Positions 1 through 8,693 of a stretch of DNA of 64,000 nucleotides are shown in pieces. Under the pieces are notes generated by a model. It did not search any database and had not been told where the DNA came from. It was given only the letters and a program-made list of their open reading frames with translations. The DNA comes from JAWWPG01 sp963820035 (GTDB lineage Bacteria > Actinomycetota > Actinomycetes > Propionibacteriales > Nocardioidaceae). Positions within the stretch are counted from its first letter, which is position 1. Each line of letters begins with the position of its first letter. The DNA is taken from assembly GCA_963820035.1 (NCBI GenBank), contig CAWFYK010000007.1, positions 124,001 through 188,000 on the forward strand, read 5' to 3'. The translations under genes and the position numbers were made by a program.

Positions 1-1020
1 CAGCCCGGTTTGGTCTACTCGAGCGGGCTGTCCGACTGGACCGACCTGCTGCGCGGCGACGGCATCCGGCTCGACGGCGGCCGGCATACCGCGCGACTCG
101 ACGCCACCGAGCTCAACCAGCCGTCCATCGCCGTCGGTGACCTGGTCGGCAGCGAGCAGGTGACCCGCACCGTCACGAACGTCGGCACGACCACCGAGAC
201 CTACACCTCCTCACTCGAGGGCCTGCATGGCGTCGCGAGCTCGATCTCCCCCGCCAGCCTCACGGTGGCGCCGGGCCGATCCGCATCGTTCACGATCACG
301 TTCACCGCCAAGAAGACGGCGTCCTACGGCACCTTCACGACCGGGGCGCTCACCTGGCGTGACAGTCGAGGCACCACCGTCACGAGCCCGGTGGCCGTTC
401 GGCCCCAGCTCGCCTCCACTCCCGCCGAGCTCACCGGCTCCGGCCGACACGGATCGGCGACCATCACGGGTGTCGCCGGGGTGACGGGGACGATCCGCGC
501 CAGCACCTCGGGCCTGGTGGGCTCCACACCGGTGAGTCTCGACCTGCAGCCGGGCACGTTCAGCCCGCAGCATCCCGCCACGTCGGTCAGCACCGCCGTC
601 GAGACCTTGACCATCCCGCCCGGCAGCCGGGCTGCACGGTTCCAGGTCCTTGCGCAACGCTCGGGCGGCGACGCCGACATCTACCTCTACCGGGGGACGA
701 CCCTGGTGGACTCGGCAACCGGGTCCTCGCCTGACGAGACGCTGACCCTCACAGCGCCCACCCCCGGCACCTACCGCGCCTTCGTCAACCTCGACCGGTC
801 GGCCTCCGACACGGGCGCCTCCTCCGTGGCCTTCACGAGCTGGGTGCTCCCCCGAGCCGACCAGGGCAACCTCATCATCACGCCGGACCGACTCGGGGTC
901 GACGGCGGCAGTCGGTTCTCCGTCACCTCGAGCTGGGCACACCTCGACGCCGGTCGGCGCTGGTGGGGCTATGTCGCCTTCCGCGGACTGCCGAGCGTCA
1001 CCTACCTGACCGTCAACTAG
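1..1020 (+). CDS. Subtilisin-like serine protease (S8), C-terminal part, cut by window start
   Basis: The reading frame is open from base 1, so the gene begins upstream and only about 339 C-terminal residues are visible. The first residues read QPGLVYSSG, the linker that follows the catalytic domain in many secreted subtilases. Next comes an Fn3-like beta domain with VTRTVTNVGTTTETY at about residues 54-68. A second beta-rich segment (GDADIYLYRGTTLVDSATGS) resembles a bacterial pre-peptidase C-terminal (PPC) domain. No catalytic residue lies inside the window, so the protease call rests on the linker and the Fn3-like domain. Such enzymes are extracellular. Its stop codon overlaps the stop of the convergent acyl-CoA ligase gene by a few bases, leaving no room for a terminator between them. 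Confidence 0.75.
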   Translation, partial: QPGLVYSSGLSDWTDLLRGDGIRLDGGRHTARLDATELNQPSIAVGDLVGSEQVTRTVTNVGTTTETYTSSLEGLHGVASSISPASLTVAPGRSASFTITFTAKKTASYGTFTTGALTWRDSRGTTVTSPVAVRPQLASTPAELTGSGRHGSATITGVAGVTGTIRASTSGLVGSTPVSLDLQPGTFSPQHPATSVSTAVETLTIPPGSRAARFQVLAQRSGGDADIYLYRGTTLVDSATGSSPDETLTLTAPTPGTYRAFVNLDRSASDTGASSVAFTSWVLPRADQGNLIITPDRLGVDGGSRFSVTSSWAHLDAGRRWWGYVAFRGLPSVTYLTVN

Positions 1021-2666
1021 CTCGGCGTCGAATGGCCTGAAACCCCAAGGGCCTCGACAGCCTGTTCCCTCATCTCGACCTTGCGGATCTTCCCCGTCAC
1101 GGTCATCGGGAACTCATCCACCACCATCACGTAACGCGGGATCTTGTAGTGCGCCAGCTTCCCGGTCGCGAACTCGCGCACAGCGTCCGCATCGAGTGGC
1201 GTGGCGCCGGAGCGCATCTTCACCCAGGCACACACCTCCTCGCCGTACCGCTCGTCAGGCACGCCGATGACCTGGACGTCCTCGATGTCCGGGTGGGTGT
1301 AAAGGAACTCCTCAACTTCACGCGGATAGACGTTCTCACCCCCGCGGATCACCAGGTCCTTGATCCGTCCCACGATGTTCGCGTAGCCGTCCTGACGCAT
1401 CACCGCGAGGTCGCCCGTGTGCATCCAGCCGTCCTCGTCGATCGCCTCCGCCGTCTTGTCCGGCTGGTCCCAGTAGCCGAGCATCACCGAGTAGCCGCGC
1501 GTGCACAGCTCACCGGGCTCTCCGCGCGGAGCCACCTCGCCGGTGAACTGGTCGATGACCTTGATCTCGACATGGGGGTGCACCCGCCCGATTGTCGAGG
1601 TCCGCCGCTCCAGGTCGTCGTCCGCGCGCGTCTGGGTGGAGACCGGTGAGGTCTCCGTCATGCCGTAGGCGATGCCCACCTCGGCCATGTGCATGTCGGC
1701 GATGCAGCGCTTCATCACCTCGACCGGGCACGGCGACCCCGCCATCAGCCCAGTGCGCAGCGAACTCAGGTCGTACGACGCGAAGTCAGGATGGTTCTGC
1801 ATCGCGATGAACATCGTGGGCACCCCGTAGACGCCGGTGCAGGACTCCGCCTGGATGGCGTCGAGCGTGACACCGGGGTCGAACCCAGGCCCGGGGATCA
1901 CGATCGTCGCGCCGTGGCTGGTGCAGCCGAGGTTGCCCATGACCATGCCGAAGCAGTGGTAGAACGGCACCGGGATGGCCAGCCGGTCGGCAGCCGTGAA
2001 GTTGATCAGCTCCGTGACCTGATAGCCGTTGTTGAGGATGTTGCGGTGGCTCAGCGACGCCCCCTTGGGGAAGCCGGTCGTGCCGGACGTGTACTGGATG
2101 TTGATCGCATCGTCCGGGCTGAGAGAGGCCAGCCGTTTGCTGACCTCGCCGACGGTCACATCGCGTCCGAGTGACAGCAGCTCGGCCCAGTCGCCGGTGT
2201 CGAGATAGATCACCTGCTCCAGGGCCGAGCATTCCGGGCGCACCTCGTCGACCATCGCTCGGTAGTTGCTGCTCTTGAACGCGCTTGCCGTGAACAGCAT
2301 CCTGAGCCCGCTCTGGTTCACGACGTAGGACAGCTCGTGGGTCCGGTAGGCCGGGTTGACGTTGACCAGGATGGCGCCGATCTTCGCGCTGGCGTACTGC
2401 ACGATCGGCCACTCTGCGCAGTTCGGTGCCCAGATCCCCACCCGGTCACCGACCTCGATTCCGGCCCCGATCAGACCACGCGCCAGGTCGTCGACGGCGG
2501 AGTTGAGCTCCCGGTAGGTCCAGCGACGTCCGCTGGCGAACTCCACCAAGGCCTCCGCGTCACCGTGCGCCGCAACCGTGCGCTCCAGGTTCTCGCCGAT
2601 CGTCTGCTCGAGCAGTGCGGGCTCGGACGGGCCGATGGCGTACGACGGCTCAGCGGCGGGGCTCAT
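1017..2666 (-). CDS. Acyl-CoA synthetase (AMP-forming, FadD-like)
   Basis: This 549-residue ANL-superfamily ligase activates a fatty or other carboxylic acid with ATP and CoA via an acyl-adenylate. The P-loop-like AMP motif YTSGTTGFPKG is at residues 192-202. The hinge region TGDLAVMRQDGY...GRIKDLVIRGGENVYP is near 410-445, and the C-terminal catalytic lysine is in TGKIRK near 525. The length is typical of the family, and there is no membrane segment. Substrate chain length cannot be read from sequence; medium- to long-chain acids are most likely. The ATG at 2666 is preceded by TAGCCT with six bases between, which suggests a leaderless transcript. The ABC permease gene ends 20 bp upstream in the same direction, so read-through is also possible. 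Confidence 0.88.
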   Translation of the reverse strand: MSPAAEPSYAIGPSEPALLEQTIGENLERTVAAHGDAEALVEFASGRRWTYRELNSAVDDLARGLIGAGIEVGDRVGIWAPNCAEWPIVQYASAKIGAILVNVNPAYRTHELSYVVNQSGLRMLFTASAFKSSNYRAMVDEVRPECSALEQVIYLDTGDWAELLSLGRDVTVGEVSKRLASLSPDDAINIQYTSGTTGFPKGASLSHRNILNNGYQVTELINFTAADRLAIPVPFYHCFGMVMGNLGCTSHGATIVIPGPGFDPGVTLDAIQAESCTGVYGVPTMFIAMQNHPDFASYDLSSLRTGLMAGSPCPVEVMKRCIADMHMAEVGIAYGMTETSPVSTQTRADDDLERRTSTIGRVHPHVEIKVIDQFTGEVAPRGEPGELCTRGYSVMLGYWDQPDKTAEAIDEDGWMHTGDLAVMRQDGYANIVGRIKDLVIRGGENVYPREVEEFLYTHPDIEDVQVIGVPDERYGEEVCAWVKMRSGATPLDADAVREFATGKLAHYKIPRYVMVVDEFPMTVTGKIRKVEMREQAVEALGVSGHSTPS

Positions 2667-2672
2667 GCGGTC

Positions 2673-2678
2673 AGGCTA
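2673..2678 (-). promoter_or_regulatory. -10 box (TAGCCT) for the acyl-CoA ligase gene, leaderless layout
   Basis: TAGCCT lies exactly six bases before the ATG at 2666, so transcription would begin at or next to the start codon. No Shine-Dalgarno sequence is visible. Confidence 0.45.
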
Positions 2679-2686
2679 GTGCTGGT

Positions 2687-3505
2687 TCAGGCGTCCCGCC
2701 TCAAGAAAAGCACAAGAGCGAAGACCAGCAGCGCGACAAGCCCGGACCAGAAGACGAGGGTGCTCGCAGCCAGCCCCCAGACGTGCAGGGTCAGATCCGA
2801 GCCGGTCGACGGGTTCGCGAACAGCTCGTAGGGCAGGTAGATCGTCCGCCGGCCCGCCGACGCCGGGAACAGGTTCGCGACCCGGTCCAAGGTGCCCACC
2901 CGAACGATGCGGACGATGTTGTAGCCGATCGGCTCGATCACGAAGGGGTAGACAAGAACGGCGACCATCGCGCCCGCCAGGTTGCGGAGCACCGCGGCCA
3001 CCCCGAAGCCGGCGATGCCGAACCCCACGTTGTAGAGGACGAAGTCGACGATGGGCCGGATCGAATCCGTCCCGAGCGAGAACCCGGTCAGAAAGAGCGT
3101 GCCCATGACGACGTTGACGACCACCACGACCACCATCAGGACGAGCAGCCAGCCCACCAACACAGCGAGCTTCGCGAAGAAGACGGTGACCCGGTCCGGG
3201 ACTGCCGTCAAGGTCTGCTTGATGGTGCCGTAGCGATATTCGTGACCGAACGACATCGCTCCGAGCACGGCGCAGAACGGGGCACTGAGCACCGGGACGA
3301 AGAGCACCGACCCGCCGGCGGTGACGACGAGCGTCGACGCCTGCAGGAAGGAGTTGATCCCGTCGGAGCTGAAGTCCGACGCACTGAAGCTCCAGGCGAT
3401 GAAGAACGCGATGAGCCCCGAGAACGCCAGCGTCATGCCCGAGAACCAGTAGGTCGAGCGGACCGTGGTGATCCGGCGCCATTCGTAGGCGAGAGCGCCC
3501 GTCAT
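2687..3505 (-). CDS. ABC-2 type transporter permease
   Basis: This 272-residue integral membrane protein forms the channel half of an ABC exporter with the ATPase encoded just upstream. About six hydrophobic segments are visible, including FSGLIAFFIAWSF, VGWLLVLMVVVVVVNVVMG and FWSGLVALLVFALVLFL. The motif SFGHEYRYGTIKQTL in the first cytoplasmic stretch is typical of ABC-2 permeases of the bacitracin/NatB-like group. Its ATG overlaps the ATPase stop codon (ATGA), so translation is coupled. The substrate is unknown; drug, peptide or sodium export are all possible for this family. Confidence 0.85.
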   Translation of the reverse strand: MTGALAYEWRRITTVRSTYWFSGMTLAFSGLIAFFIAWSFSASDFSSDGINSFLQASTLVVTAGGSVLFVPVLSAPFCAVLGAMSFGHEYRYGTIKQTLTAVPDRVTVFFAKLAVLVGWLLVLMVVVVVVNVVMGTLFLTGFSLGTDSIRPIVDFVLYNVGFGIAGFGVAAVLRNLAGAMVAVLVYPFVIEPIGYNIVRIVRVGTLDRVANLFPASAGRRTIYLPYELFANPSTGSDLTLHVWGLAASTLVFWSGLVALLVFALVLFLRRDA

Positions 3506-4467
3506 CGAGGAGCTCCGGGAGGACCATGGGGCGGTCCCCCGGTCCCTGCGCCGGTGAAGCCCATCGACGCGCGGAACTCCTCCGACGCACCGGTAGCGTC
3601 GAGGAACGCCTCCTCCAGCGTCGCCTCGCGGTTGACCAGCTCGAAGACTCGGATGCCCAGGTCGAAGGCCATGCTCCCGACCGCGTCGGACGTCATCCCG
3701 GTCACCGCCAGCCGACCGTCGGGCTCCGCGACGACGGCGACGTGTCGCGAGCGAAGCTCCCGGGTGAGCAAGGCGGCGTTGTCGACGCGCGCGACGACGG
3801 CGTTACGCCCGCTGGTCGAGATGAAGTCACTCATCCGGCCGCTGGCGATCAGGCTGCCTCGTCCGATGACGACCAGGCTGTCCGCCATCAGTGCCATCTC
3901 CGAGAGCAGGTGGCTGGACACGAGAATTGACCGGCCTTGCGCGGCCAGAGTTCTGAGCAGCTGGCGGAGCCAGTGCACACCCTGCGGGTCCAGACCGTTC
4001 GCCGGTTCGTCGAGGATGAGCGTGCCCGGGTCTCCGAGCAGGGCCACCGCCAGGCCGAGCCGCTGGCCCATGCCCAGCGAGAAGGTCTTGGGCTTGGCGT
4101 TGGCCACATCGGCGAGCCCCACCATCGTGATGACATCGCTGACACGCGACAACGGGATCTTGTTGGAGACCGCCAACATCCTGAGATGGTTGACGGCCTT
4201 GCGCGTCGGGTGGAACGGCTTCGCATCGAGCACGCAGCCGACGTGGCGCAGCGGCTCCTTCAGGTCGCGAAAGACCACCCCGTCGTACGTTGTCACGCCT
4301 TCGCCGTTGTCGAGGCCGAGCATCAGTCGCATCGTGGTGGACTTGCCCGCTCCATTGGGGCCGAGAAACCCGGTGACCGACCCAGGCACGACGTCGAACG
4401 AGAGACCTCGCACGGCAGCCTTGCCGCCGAACGTCTTGCTCAGCCCGCGCGCCTGGATGAGCGCCAT
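3502..4467 (-). CDS. ABC transporter ATP-binding protein
   Basis: This 321-residue ATPase is the partner of the ABC-2 permease. Walker A is GPNGAGKST at residues 36-43, the signature SLGMGQR is at about 130-136, Walker B is ILDEPANGLDPQG from 151, and the switch histidine is in LVSSHLLSE. The start was set at the ATG at 4467 because GGAAGGGG lies a short distance upstream and the protein then begins with the family-typical MALIQARGLSKTFGG. An open frame continues to 4839, but that extension lies antisense to the divergent helicase-associated gene and has no family similarity. The C-terminal extension after residue 210 resembles the regulatory tail of exporter ATPases. The spacing to the divergent gene is 91 bp, so both promoters sit there. 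Confidence 0.88.
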   Translation of the reverse strand: MALIQARGLSKTFGGKAAVRGLSFDVVPGSVTGFLGPNGAGKSTTMRLMLGLDNGEGVTTYDGVVFRDLKEPLRHVGCVLDAKPFHPTRKAVNHLRMLAVSNKIPLSRVSDVITMVGLADVANAKPKTFSLGMGQRLGLAVALLGDPGTLILDEPANGLDPQGVHWLRQLLRTLAAQGRSILVSSHLLSEMALMADSLVVIGRGSLIASGRMSDFISTSGRNAVVARVDNAALLTRELRSRHVAVVAEPDGRLAVTGMTSDAVGSMAFDLGIRVFELVNREATLEEAFLDATGASEEFRASMGFTGAGTGGPPHGPPGAPR

Positions 4468-4558
4468 CGGCCAGCCCCTTCCGCCGGGTGGCGCAATCTT
4501 GTCATATGCACCACTCCGTCCTCTCCGAAGCCGTCCGATCCGACTCGGAAGGGTCACG

Positions 4559-6313
4559 ATGTCTGCCGACCCTCTAGCGTTGACCGTGATGGCACCCTCT
4601 CGCTCGACCCCGCGGTCACTCACGCAGATGCTGCGTGACTCCGACGACGCGGCCGTGCGTGACCTGATCGTGGCCCGCCCAGACCTCGCAACACCCCCAC
4701 CGACGAGCTTCAGCCAGGTCGCCTCGCGAGCGACCACCCGCGAGTCGGTCCACCTGGTGCTCGACACGCTCAACGCGTTCGACCTCTGGGTCCTCGAGGT
4801 CGCAAGTGCGTCGCCCCATCCCGTCTCCCCTACCGACATCGCTGGCGTCGACCCGGCGAGAGCGGCCGACGCACTCGACCGGCTACGGCGGCTGGCACTG
4901 CTCTGGGGCGGACCCGAGAAGCTGCGTCCGGTGCGTGCCCTCGCGACCGAGCTCGGCGACGGCGCTCCCGGCGCACCGCCTGAACCCGACCCTCCGACCT
5001 TCGACGACGCGGTCCGTCAGGACCCCGAGCGGGTCGACAAGGTGGCGGCCGGGTCGGCCTTCGAGCTCGTCCGGCGGATCGAGGTGCTCGTCGAGCACAC
5101 CGACCACACCCCGCTGCGGCTGCGCCACGATGGCGGGCTTGCTCAACGGGAGGCCCGGGCGGTCGGGTCGCTCATGGACCTCCCCGTCGCGATCGCCCTC
5201 CACCACGTCCAGATCGCCCAAGCGGCCGGGCTGGTGGGCATCATCCCGCGTGGCCGGACCGACACCCTCATCCCGACCGCCGAGTTCGACAGGTGGCAGG
5301 GGCAGCGGCTCGCCGACCAGTGGCGCTGGCTCGTGCGCGGGTGGTTCGACGGGCACCCCCCGAGCGGGACGCCACGGGTCAAAATGCTGTGCCTCGAGGC
5401 ATTCGGACCGCCGAGCGAGGGACGGGTGATCGCCCTGCCCGAGCTGAGGCGATGGCTGACCTGGCACCTGCCGCGGGTCGCCGAGGAGTCGACCCGTCGG
5501 GCCGCGACCTGGCTCAACCAGACGCCGTGGATCGGGGTGACCGGCCTCGGGGCGCTGGCCAGCTTCGGCACCGGCGTCGACCTCGACGGCCTCGCCCGGC
5601 TGCTGCCGACCCGGGCCGAGACGGTGCTGGTGCAGAACGACCTCACTGCCATCGCGCCCGGGCCTCTCACACCGACAGCGGCGCGAGAGCTCGGAGCGCT
5701 TGCCGAGGTGGAGTCCCGAGGCGGAGCGACGGTCTACCGGTTCACCGTCGAGTCGCTGCGGCGGGCCCACTCGGTGGGCTGGTCGACGTCGGAGATGAAG
5801 GCGATTCTCCGGGCTCGCTCGAGCACCGAGATTCCGCAGCCGCTCGGCTACCTCATCGAGGATCTCGACCGAGGGGTCGTCAGAGCGGCCTCGGCTCCCG
5901 CCGACCTGCTCCGTCCCGGCTCGACGCACCACCAGCATGGTCTGCGCGCCGTTCGAACCCCGCTCGCTGGCATGACCGTCGGCCCCAGCATCGACCCGGA
6001 GACGGCGGCGCACCTCGTCGTCGGCCTGCGCCGCGACGCCCGGCCCGAAGCCCCGCACGACCCGGCCGACCGGCCGGCTGCCGAGGGGATGGCGGACACC
6101 CCGCTCGACACGCTGCGCGAGGCCGTCGAGACCGGTGAGCTGGTCTGGGTCGGCTACGTCGACACGCGGGGGGACTCCGGGGAGCGGCTCGTCTATGCCT
6201 CCGCCGTCGAGGACGGCCGGGTGACCGCGCGAGACAGCCGGAACGCCGAGCGGCTCAGCATCCCGGTGCACCGGATCACGGCCGCCCACATCATCCGCGG
6301 CGGCTCGGTCTGA
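4559..6313 (+). CDS. Helicase-associated protein (XPB/Ssl2 helicase_C_3-like)
   Basis: This protein of 584 residues belongs to the actinobacterial family that sits next to the XPB helicase gene, as Rv0862c does beside the XPB gene in Mycobacterium tuberculosis. It has no Walker motif and so is not itself an ATPase. The middle resembles the XPB/Ssl2 C-terminal-like domain, with LLVQND/LTAIAPGPL-type sequence near residues 355-370. The C-terminus (GELVWVGYVDTRGDSGERLVY...HRITAAHII) looks like a small WYL/SH3-like beta domain. The ATG at 4559 was chosen because GGAAGGG lies seven bases upstream; an in-frame ATG at 4589 is an alternative. The much longer open frame starting at 2615 is antisense to other genes. 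It probably acts in DNA repair or transcription with the helicase at 6936-8576. Confidence 0.72.
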   Translation: MSADPLALTVMAPSRSTPRSLTQMLRDSDDAAVRDLIVARPDLATPPPTSFSQVASRATTRESVHLVLDTLNAFDLWVLEVASASPHPVSPTDIAGVDPARAADALDRLRRLALLWGGPEKLRPVRALATELGDGAPGAPPEPDPPTFDDAVRQDPERVDKVAAGSAFELVRRIEVLVEHTDHTPLRLRHDGGLAQREARAVGSLMDLPVAIALHHVQIAQAAGLVGIIPRGRTDTLIPTAEFDRWQGQRLADQWRWLVRGWFDGHPPSGTPRVKMLCLEAFGPPSEGRVIALPELRRWLTWHLPRVAEESTRRAATWLNQTPWIGVTGLGALASFGTGVDLDGLARLLPTRAETVLVQNDLTAIAPGPLTPTAARELGALAEVESRGGATVYRFTVESLRRAHSVGWSTSEMKAILRARSSTEIPQPLGYLIEDLDRGVVRAASAPADLLRPGSTHHQHGLRAVRTPLAGMTVGPSIDPETAAHLVVGLRRDARPEAPHDPADRPAAEGMADTPLDTLREAVETGELVWVGYVDTRGDSGERLVYASAVEDGRVTARDSRNAERLSIPVHRITAAHIIRGGSV

Positions 6314-6348
6314 GCACCCTGAGGACCGCGACTGCGCCGCCGCCGACC

Positions 6349-6380
6349 GGTAATGTCCATGCCCGAAAATGGGCATTACC
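6349..6380. promoter_or_regulatory. Inverted repeat, candidate operator of the CGNR regulator
   Basis: Two 10-base arms, GGTAATGTCC and GGGCATTACC, pair with one mismatch across 12 bases. An inner pair ATGCCC/GGGCAT lies between them. The right arm ends 20 bases before the TACCAT -10 box of the regulator gene, so it covers the expected -35 region. Autoregulation by the CGNR protein is an inference. Confidence 0.5.
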
Positions 6381-6399
6381 GCTCCGCCGCCTCCACGCG

Positions 6400-6405
6400 T
6401 ACCAT
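6400..6405 (+). promoter_or_regulatory. -10 box (TACCAT) for the CGNR gene, leaderless layout
   Basis: TACCAT is followed by six bases and then the GTG start at 6412. No Shine-Dalgarno sequence is present, which supports both the start choice and a leaderless mRNA. Confidence 0.5.
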
Positions 6406-6411
6406 GAAGAC

Positions 6412-6939
6412 GTGGACTTCGTTCGATACGCTGACTTCGCTGCGGGGCTGGTCAACGCCCCCATCGAGTCCGACGAGGACCTCACCGACTACCTGGCCAG
6501 CCGGCAATGGCTCCAGCGTCGTGTCGAGCCCCGGGACCTGGCCCCCTTGAAGCGGCTACGTCGGGAGCTGCGGCCGATCTTCGAGGCGTCCGACCGCGGT
6601 GACGAGCTGGAGGTGGTAGCGCTGGTCAACAACCTGCTCGCCAAGCACCCGGTCACCCCCTACATCGCCGGTCACGACCGGGAGAGCTGGCACCTCCACG
6701 TCGCCGAGCGCGGCTCGAGCGTCGCGGCGCTGATCACCGCCGAGTGCGTCATGGGCCTGGCCACCCTGGTCGTCGACTTCGGTCCGACCCGGCTGGGCGT
6801 GTGCTCCGCGGAGCGCTGCGACCAGGTGTTCGTGGACACCTCACCCAACAAGTCTCGCCGCTATTGCTCGGACCGGTGCTCGTCCCGAGCAAACGTCGCC
6901 GCCTACCGCGCTCGAAGAAAGGCTGGGGTCGGCCTGTGA
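6412..6939 (+). CDS. CGNR zinc-finger (ABATE-domain) DNA-binding protein
   Basis: This 175-residue protein has an N-terminal ABATE-like domain (about 1-120), thought to sense a small ligand, and a C-terminal CGNR zinc finger. The zinc ligands are visible as C131, C136, C152 and C156 in CSAERCDQVFVDTSPN and RRYCSDRCSSR. The name-giving CGNR tetrapeptide is replaced here by CSSR, while the flanking basic helix (YRARRK) is kept. It is probably a transcriptional regulator. Its stop overlaps the GTG of the XPB helicase (GTGA), so the two are translationally coupled. The gene separates two helicase genes that are normally adjacent. GTG at 6412 is preferred because a TACCAT box stands six bases upstream. 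Confidence 0.78.
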   Translation: MDFVRYADFAAGLVNAPIESDEDLTDYLASRQWLQRRVEPRDLAPLKRLRRELRPIFEASDRGDELEVVALVNNLLAKHPVTPYIAGHDRESWHLHVAERGSSVAALITAECVMGLATLVVDFGPTRLGVCSAERCDQVFVDTSPNKSRRYCSDRCSSRANVAAYRARRKAGVGL

Positions 6940-8576
6940 CCGACGGACCTCTCATCGTCCAGTCGGACAAGACCCTGTTGCTCGAGGTCGACCATCCGCA
7001 GGCGCGCGACTGCCGCCGTACGATCGCTCCCTTCGCCGAGCTCGAACGGTCGCCGGAGCACATCCATACCTATCGGCTCACCCCGCTCGGGCTGTGGAAC
7101 GCGCGAGCCGCCGGGCACGACGCCGAGCAGGTGGTGAACGCGCTGCTGACCTACTCGCGCTACCCGGTTCCCCATGCTCTGCTCGTCGACATCGCCGACA
7201 CCATGGACCGCTATGGCCGGCTGCGTCTCGACAAGCACCCGGTGCACGGGCTCGTGCTCACCGGCACCGACCGTGGCGTCTTCGAGGAGGTGGTGCGCAG
7301 CAAGCGGGTCGCGCCGCTGCTCGGCGCCCGCCTCGACGACGACACCGTGGTGGTGCACGCTTCCGAGCGCGGCAACCTCAAGCAGGCGCTGCTCAAGCTC
7401 GGCTGGCCCGCCGAGGACTTCGCCGGCTACGTCGACGGCGAGGCCCATCCGATCGCCCTGCAACAAGACGACTGGACCATGCGTCCTTACCAGGTCGAGG
7501 CCGCGGAGTCGGCATGGCACGGCGGCTCCGGTGTCGTGGTGCTGCCGTGCGGGGCCGGCAAGACGATCGTCGGCGCCGCCGTGATGGCCCGGGCCCAGTC
7601 GACGACGCTGATCCTGGTGACCAACACCGTCGCCGCTCGCCAGTGGAAGGACGAGCTGTTGCGTCGTACCACGCTCACGGCCGACGAGATCGGCGAGTAC
7701 TCCGGCGCCGTCAAGGAGGTCCGGCCGGTCACGATCGCGACCTACCAGGTGATGACGACACGCCGTAAGGGTGTCTACACCCACCTGGAGCTGTTCGACG
7801 CCCGCGACTGGGGGCTGGTGGTCTATGACGAGGTCCACCTGCTGCCGGCGCCGATCTTCCGGATGACCGCCAACCTCCAGGCCCGGCGACGGATCGGGCT
7901 GACGGCAACGCTCATCCGCGAGGACGGCCGCGAAGGTGACGTGTTCTCCCTGATCGGTCCGAAACGCTTCGACGCGCCATGGAAGGACATCGAGGCGCAG
8001 GGCTACATCGCGCCCGCCGAGTGCATCGAGGTCCGGGTGTCGCTCACCGACAGCGAGCGGATGGCCTATGCCACAGCGGAGGCAGAGGACCGCTACCGGC
8101 TGGCAGCCGCCTGTGACCACAAAGCCCGCGTCGTCTCGCGACTGGTGGAGCAGCACCGCGACGAGCCGACACTCGTCATCGGGCAGTACCTGGACCAGCT
8201 CGACGAGCTCGCCGAGCTACTCGACGCCCCGGTCATCAAAGGGGAGACGTCCGTCAACGAGCGCGAACGACTCTATGCGGCGTTTCGCAGCGGTGAGATC
8301 GGGCTGCTCGTCGTGAGCAAGGTGGCGAACTTCTCGATCGACCTGCCGGAGGCCTCCGTCGCCATCCAGGTCTCGGGGACGTTCGGCTCCCGCCAGGAGG
8401 AGGCACAGCGCCTCGGACGGCTGCTCCGACCCAAGGCCGACGGCCGATCCGCCAGGTTCTACACCGTCGTCACGCGCGACACCGTCGACGCCGACTTCGC
8501 CCAACACCGCCAGCGGTTCCTCGCCGAGCAGGGCTATGGCTACACCATCGTCGATGCGGACTCCCTGGCTCTCTAG
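6936..8576 (+). CDS. DEAD/DEAH-box DNA repair helicase, XPB family
   Basis: This SF2 helicase of 546 residues is the bacterial homologue of XPB/ERCC3, a 3'-5' DNA translocase linked to repair and transcription. An N-terminal damage-recognition-like domain (1-170) precedes RecA domain 1. Walker A PCGAGKT is at residues 204-210 and the DEVH box is at 298-301, followed by the SAT-like motif GLTATLIREDGR. RecA domain 2 ends with motif VI QEEAQRLGRLLRP. The length matches actinobacterial XPB. The GTG start at 6936 overlaps the preceding stop and is preceded by GAAAGG. An upstream extension of the frame to 6744 would overlap the CGNR gene and shows no conserved sequence. A run of short CTGGCTCTCCAG repeats begins at its stop codon. 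Confidence 0.9.
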   Translation: MTDGPLIVQSDKTLLLEVDHPQARDCRRTIAPFAELERSPEHIHTYRLTPLGLWNARAAGHDAEQVVNALLTYSRYPVPHALLVDIADTMDRYGRLRLDKHPVHGLVLTGTDRGVFEEVVRSKRVAPLLGARLDDDTVVVHASERGNLKQALLKLGWPAEDFAGYVDGEAHPIALQQDDWTMRPYQVEAAESAWHGGSGVVVLPCGAGKTIVGAAVMARAQSTTLILVTNTVAARQWKDELLRRTTLTADEIGEYSGAVKEVRPVTIATYQVMTTRRKGVYTHLELFDARDWGLVVYDEVHLLPAPIFRMTANLQARRRIGLTATLIREDGREGDVFSLIGPKRFDAPWKDIEAQGYIAPAECIEVRVSLTDSERMAYATAEAEDRYRLAAACDHKARVVSRLVEQHRDEPTLVIGQYLDQLDELAELLDAPVIKGETSVNERERLYAAFRSGEIGLLVVSKVANFSIDLPEASVAIQVSGTFGSRQEEAQRLGRLLRPKADGRSARFYTVVTRDTVDADFAQHRQRFLAEQGYGYTIVDADSLAL

Positions 8577-8634
8577 AATCTCTGGCTCTCCAGATGTGGC
8601 TGGTCGCTGGCTCTCCAGACTCGCTGGCTCTCCA
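8566..8634. repeat. Four short imperfect direct repeats of CTGGCTCTCCAG
   Basis: CTGGCTCTCYAG occurs four times with irregular spacers of 4-14 bases. The first copy overlaps the stop codon of the XPB helicase. Each unit is itself a small inverted repeat (CTGG/CCAG). Spacers are too irregular and short for CRISPR. The array may mark the mRNA end or be replication slippage. Confidence 0.55.
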
Positions 8635-8681
8635 GCGGTGCCGCTCTCCGCTGACACGCTGACGCAGTCGCGACGACTCCC

Positions 8682-8687
8682 TAGACT
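8682..8687 (+). promoter_or_regulatory. -10 box (TAGACT) for the TPR gene, leaderless layout
   Basis: TAGACT, six bases, then ATG at 8694. There is no Shine-Dalgarno sequence in the intervening GCCGCC. Confidence 0.45.
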
Positions 8688-8693
8688 GCCGCC

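Noticed and set aside
2615..4558. Long plus-strand open frame leading into the helicase-associated gene
   Set aside because: It is antisense to the ABC transporter genes, shows Arg/Asp/Glu-rich high-GC nonsense, and the real gene starts at 4559 behind a Shine-Dalgarno sequence.
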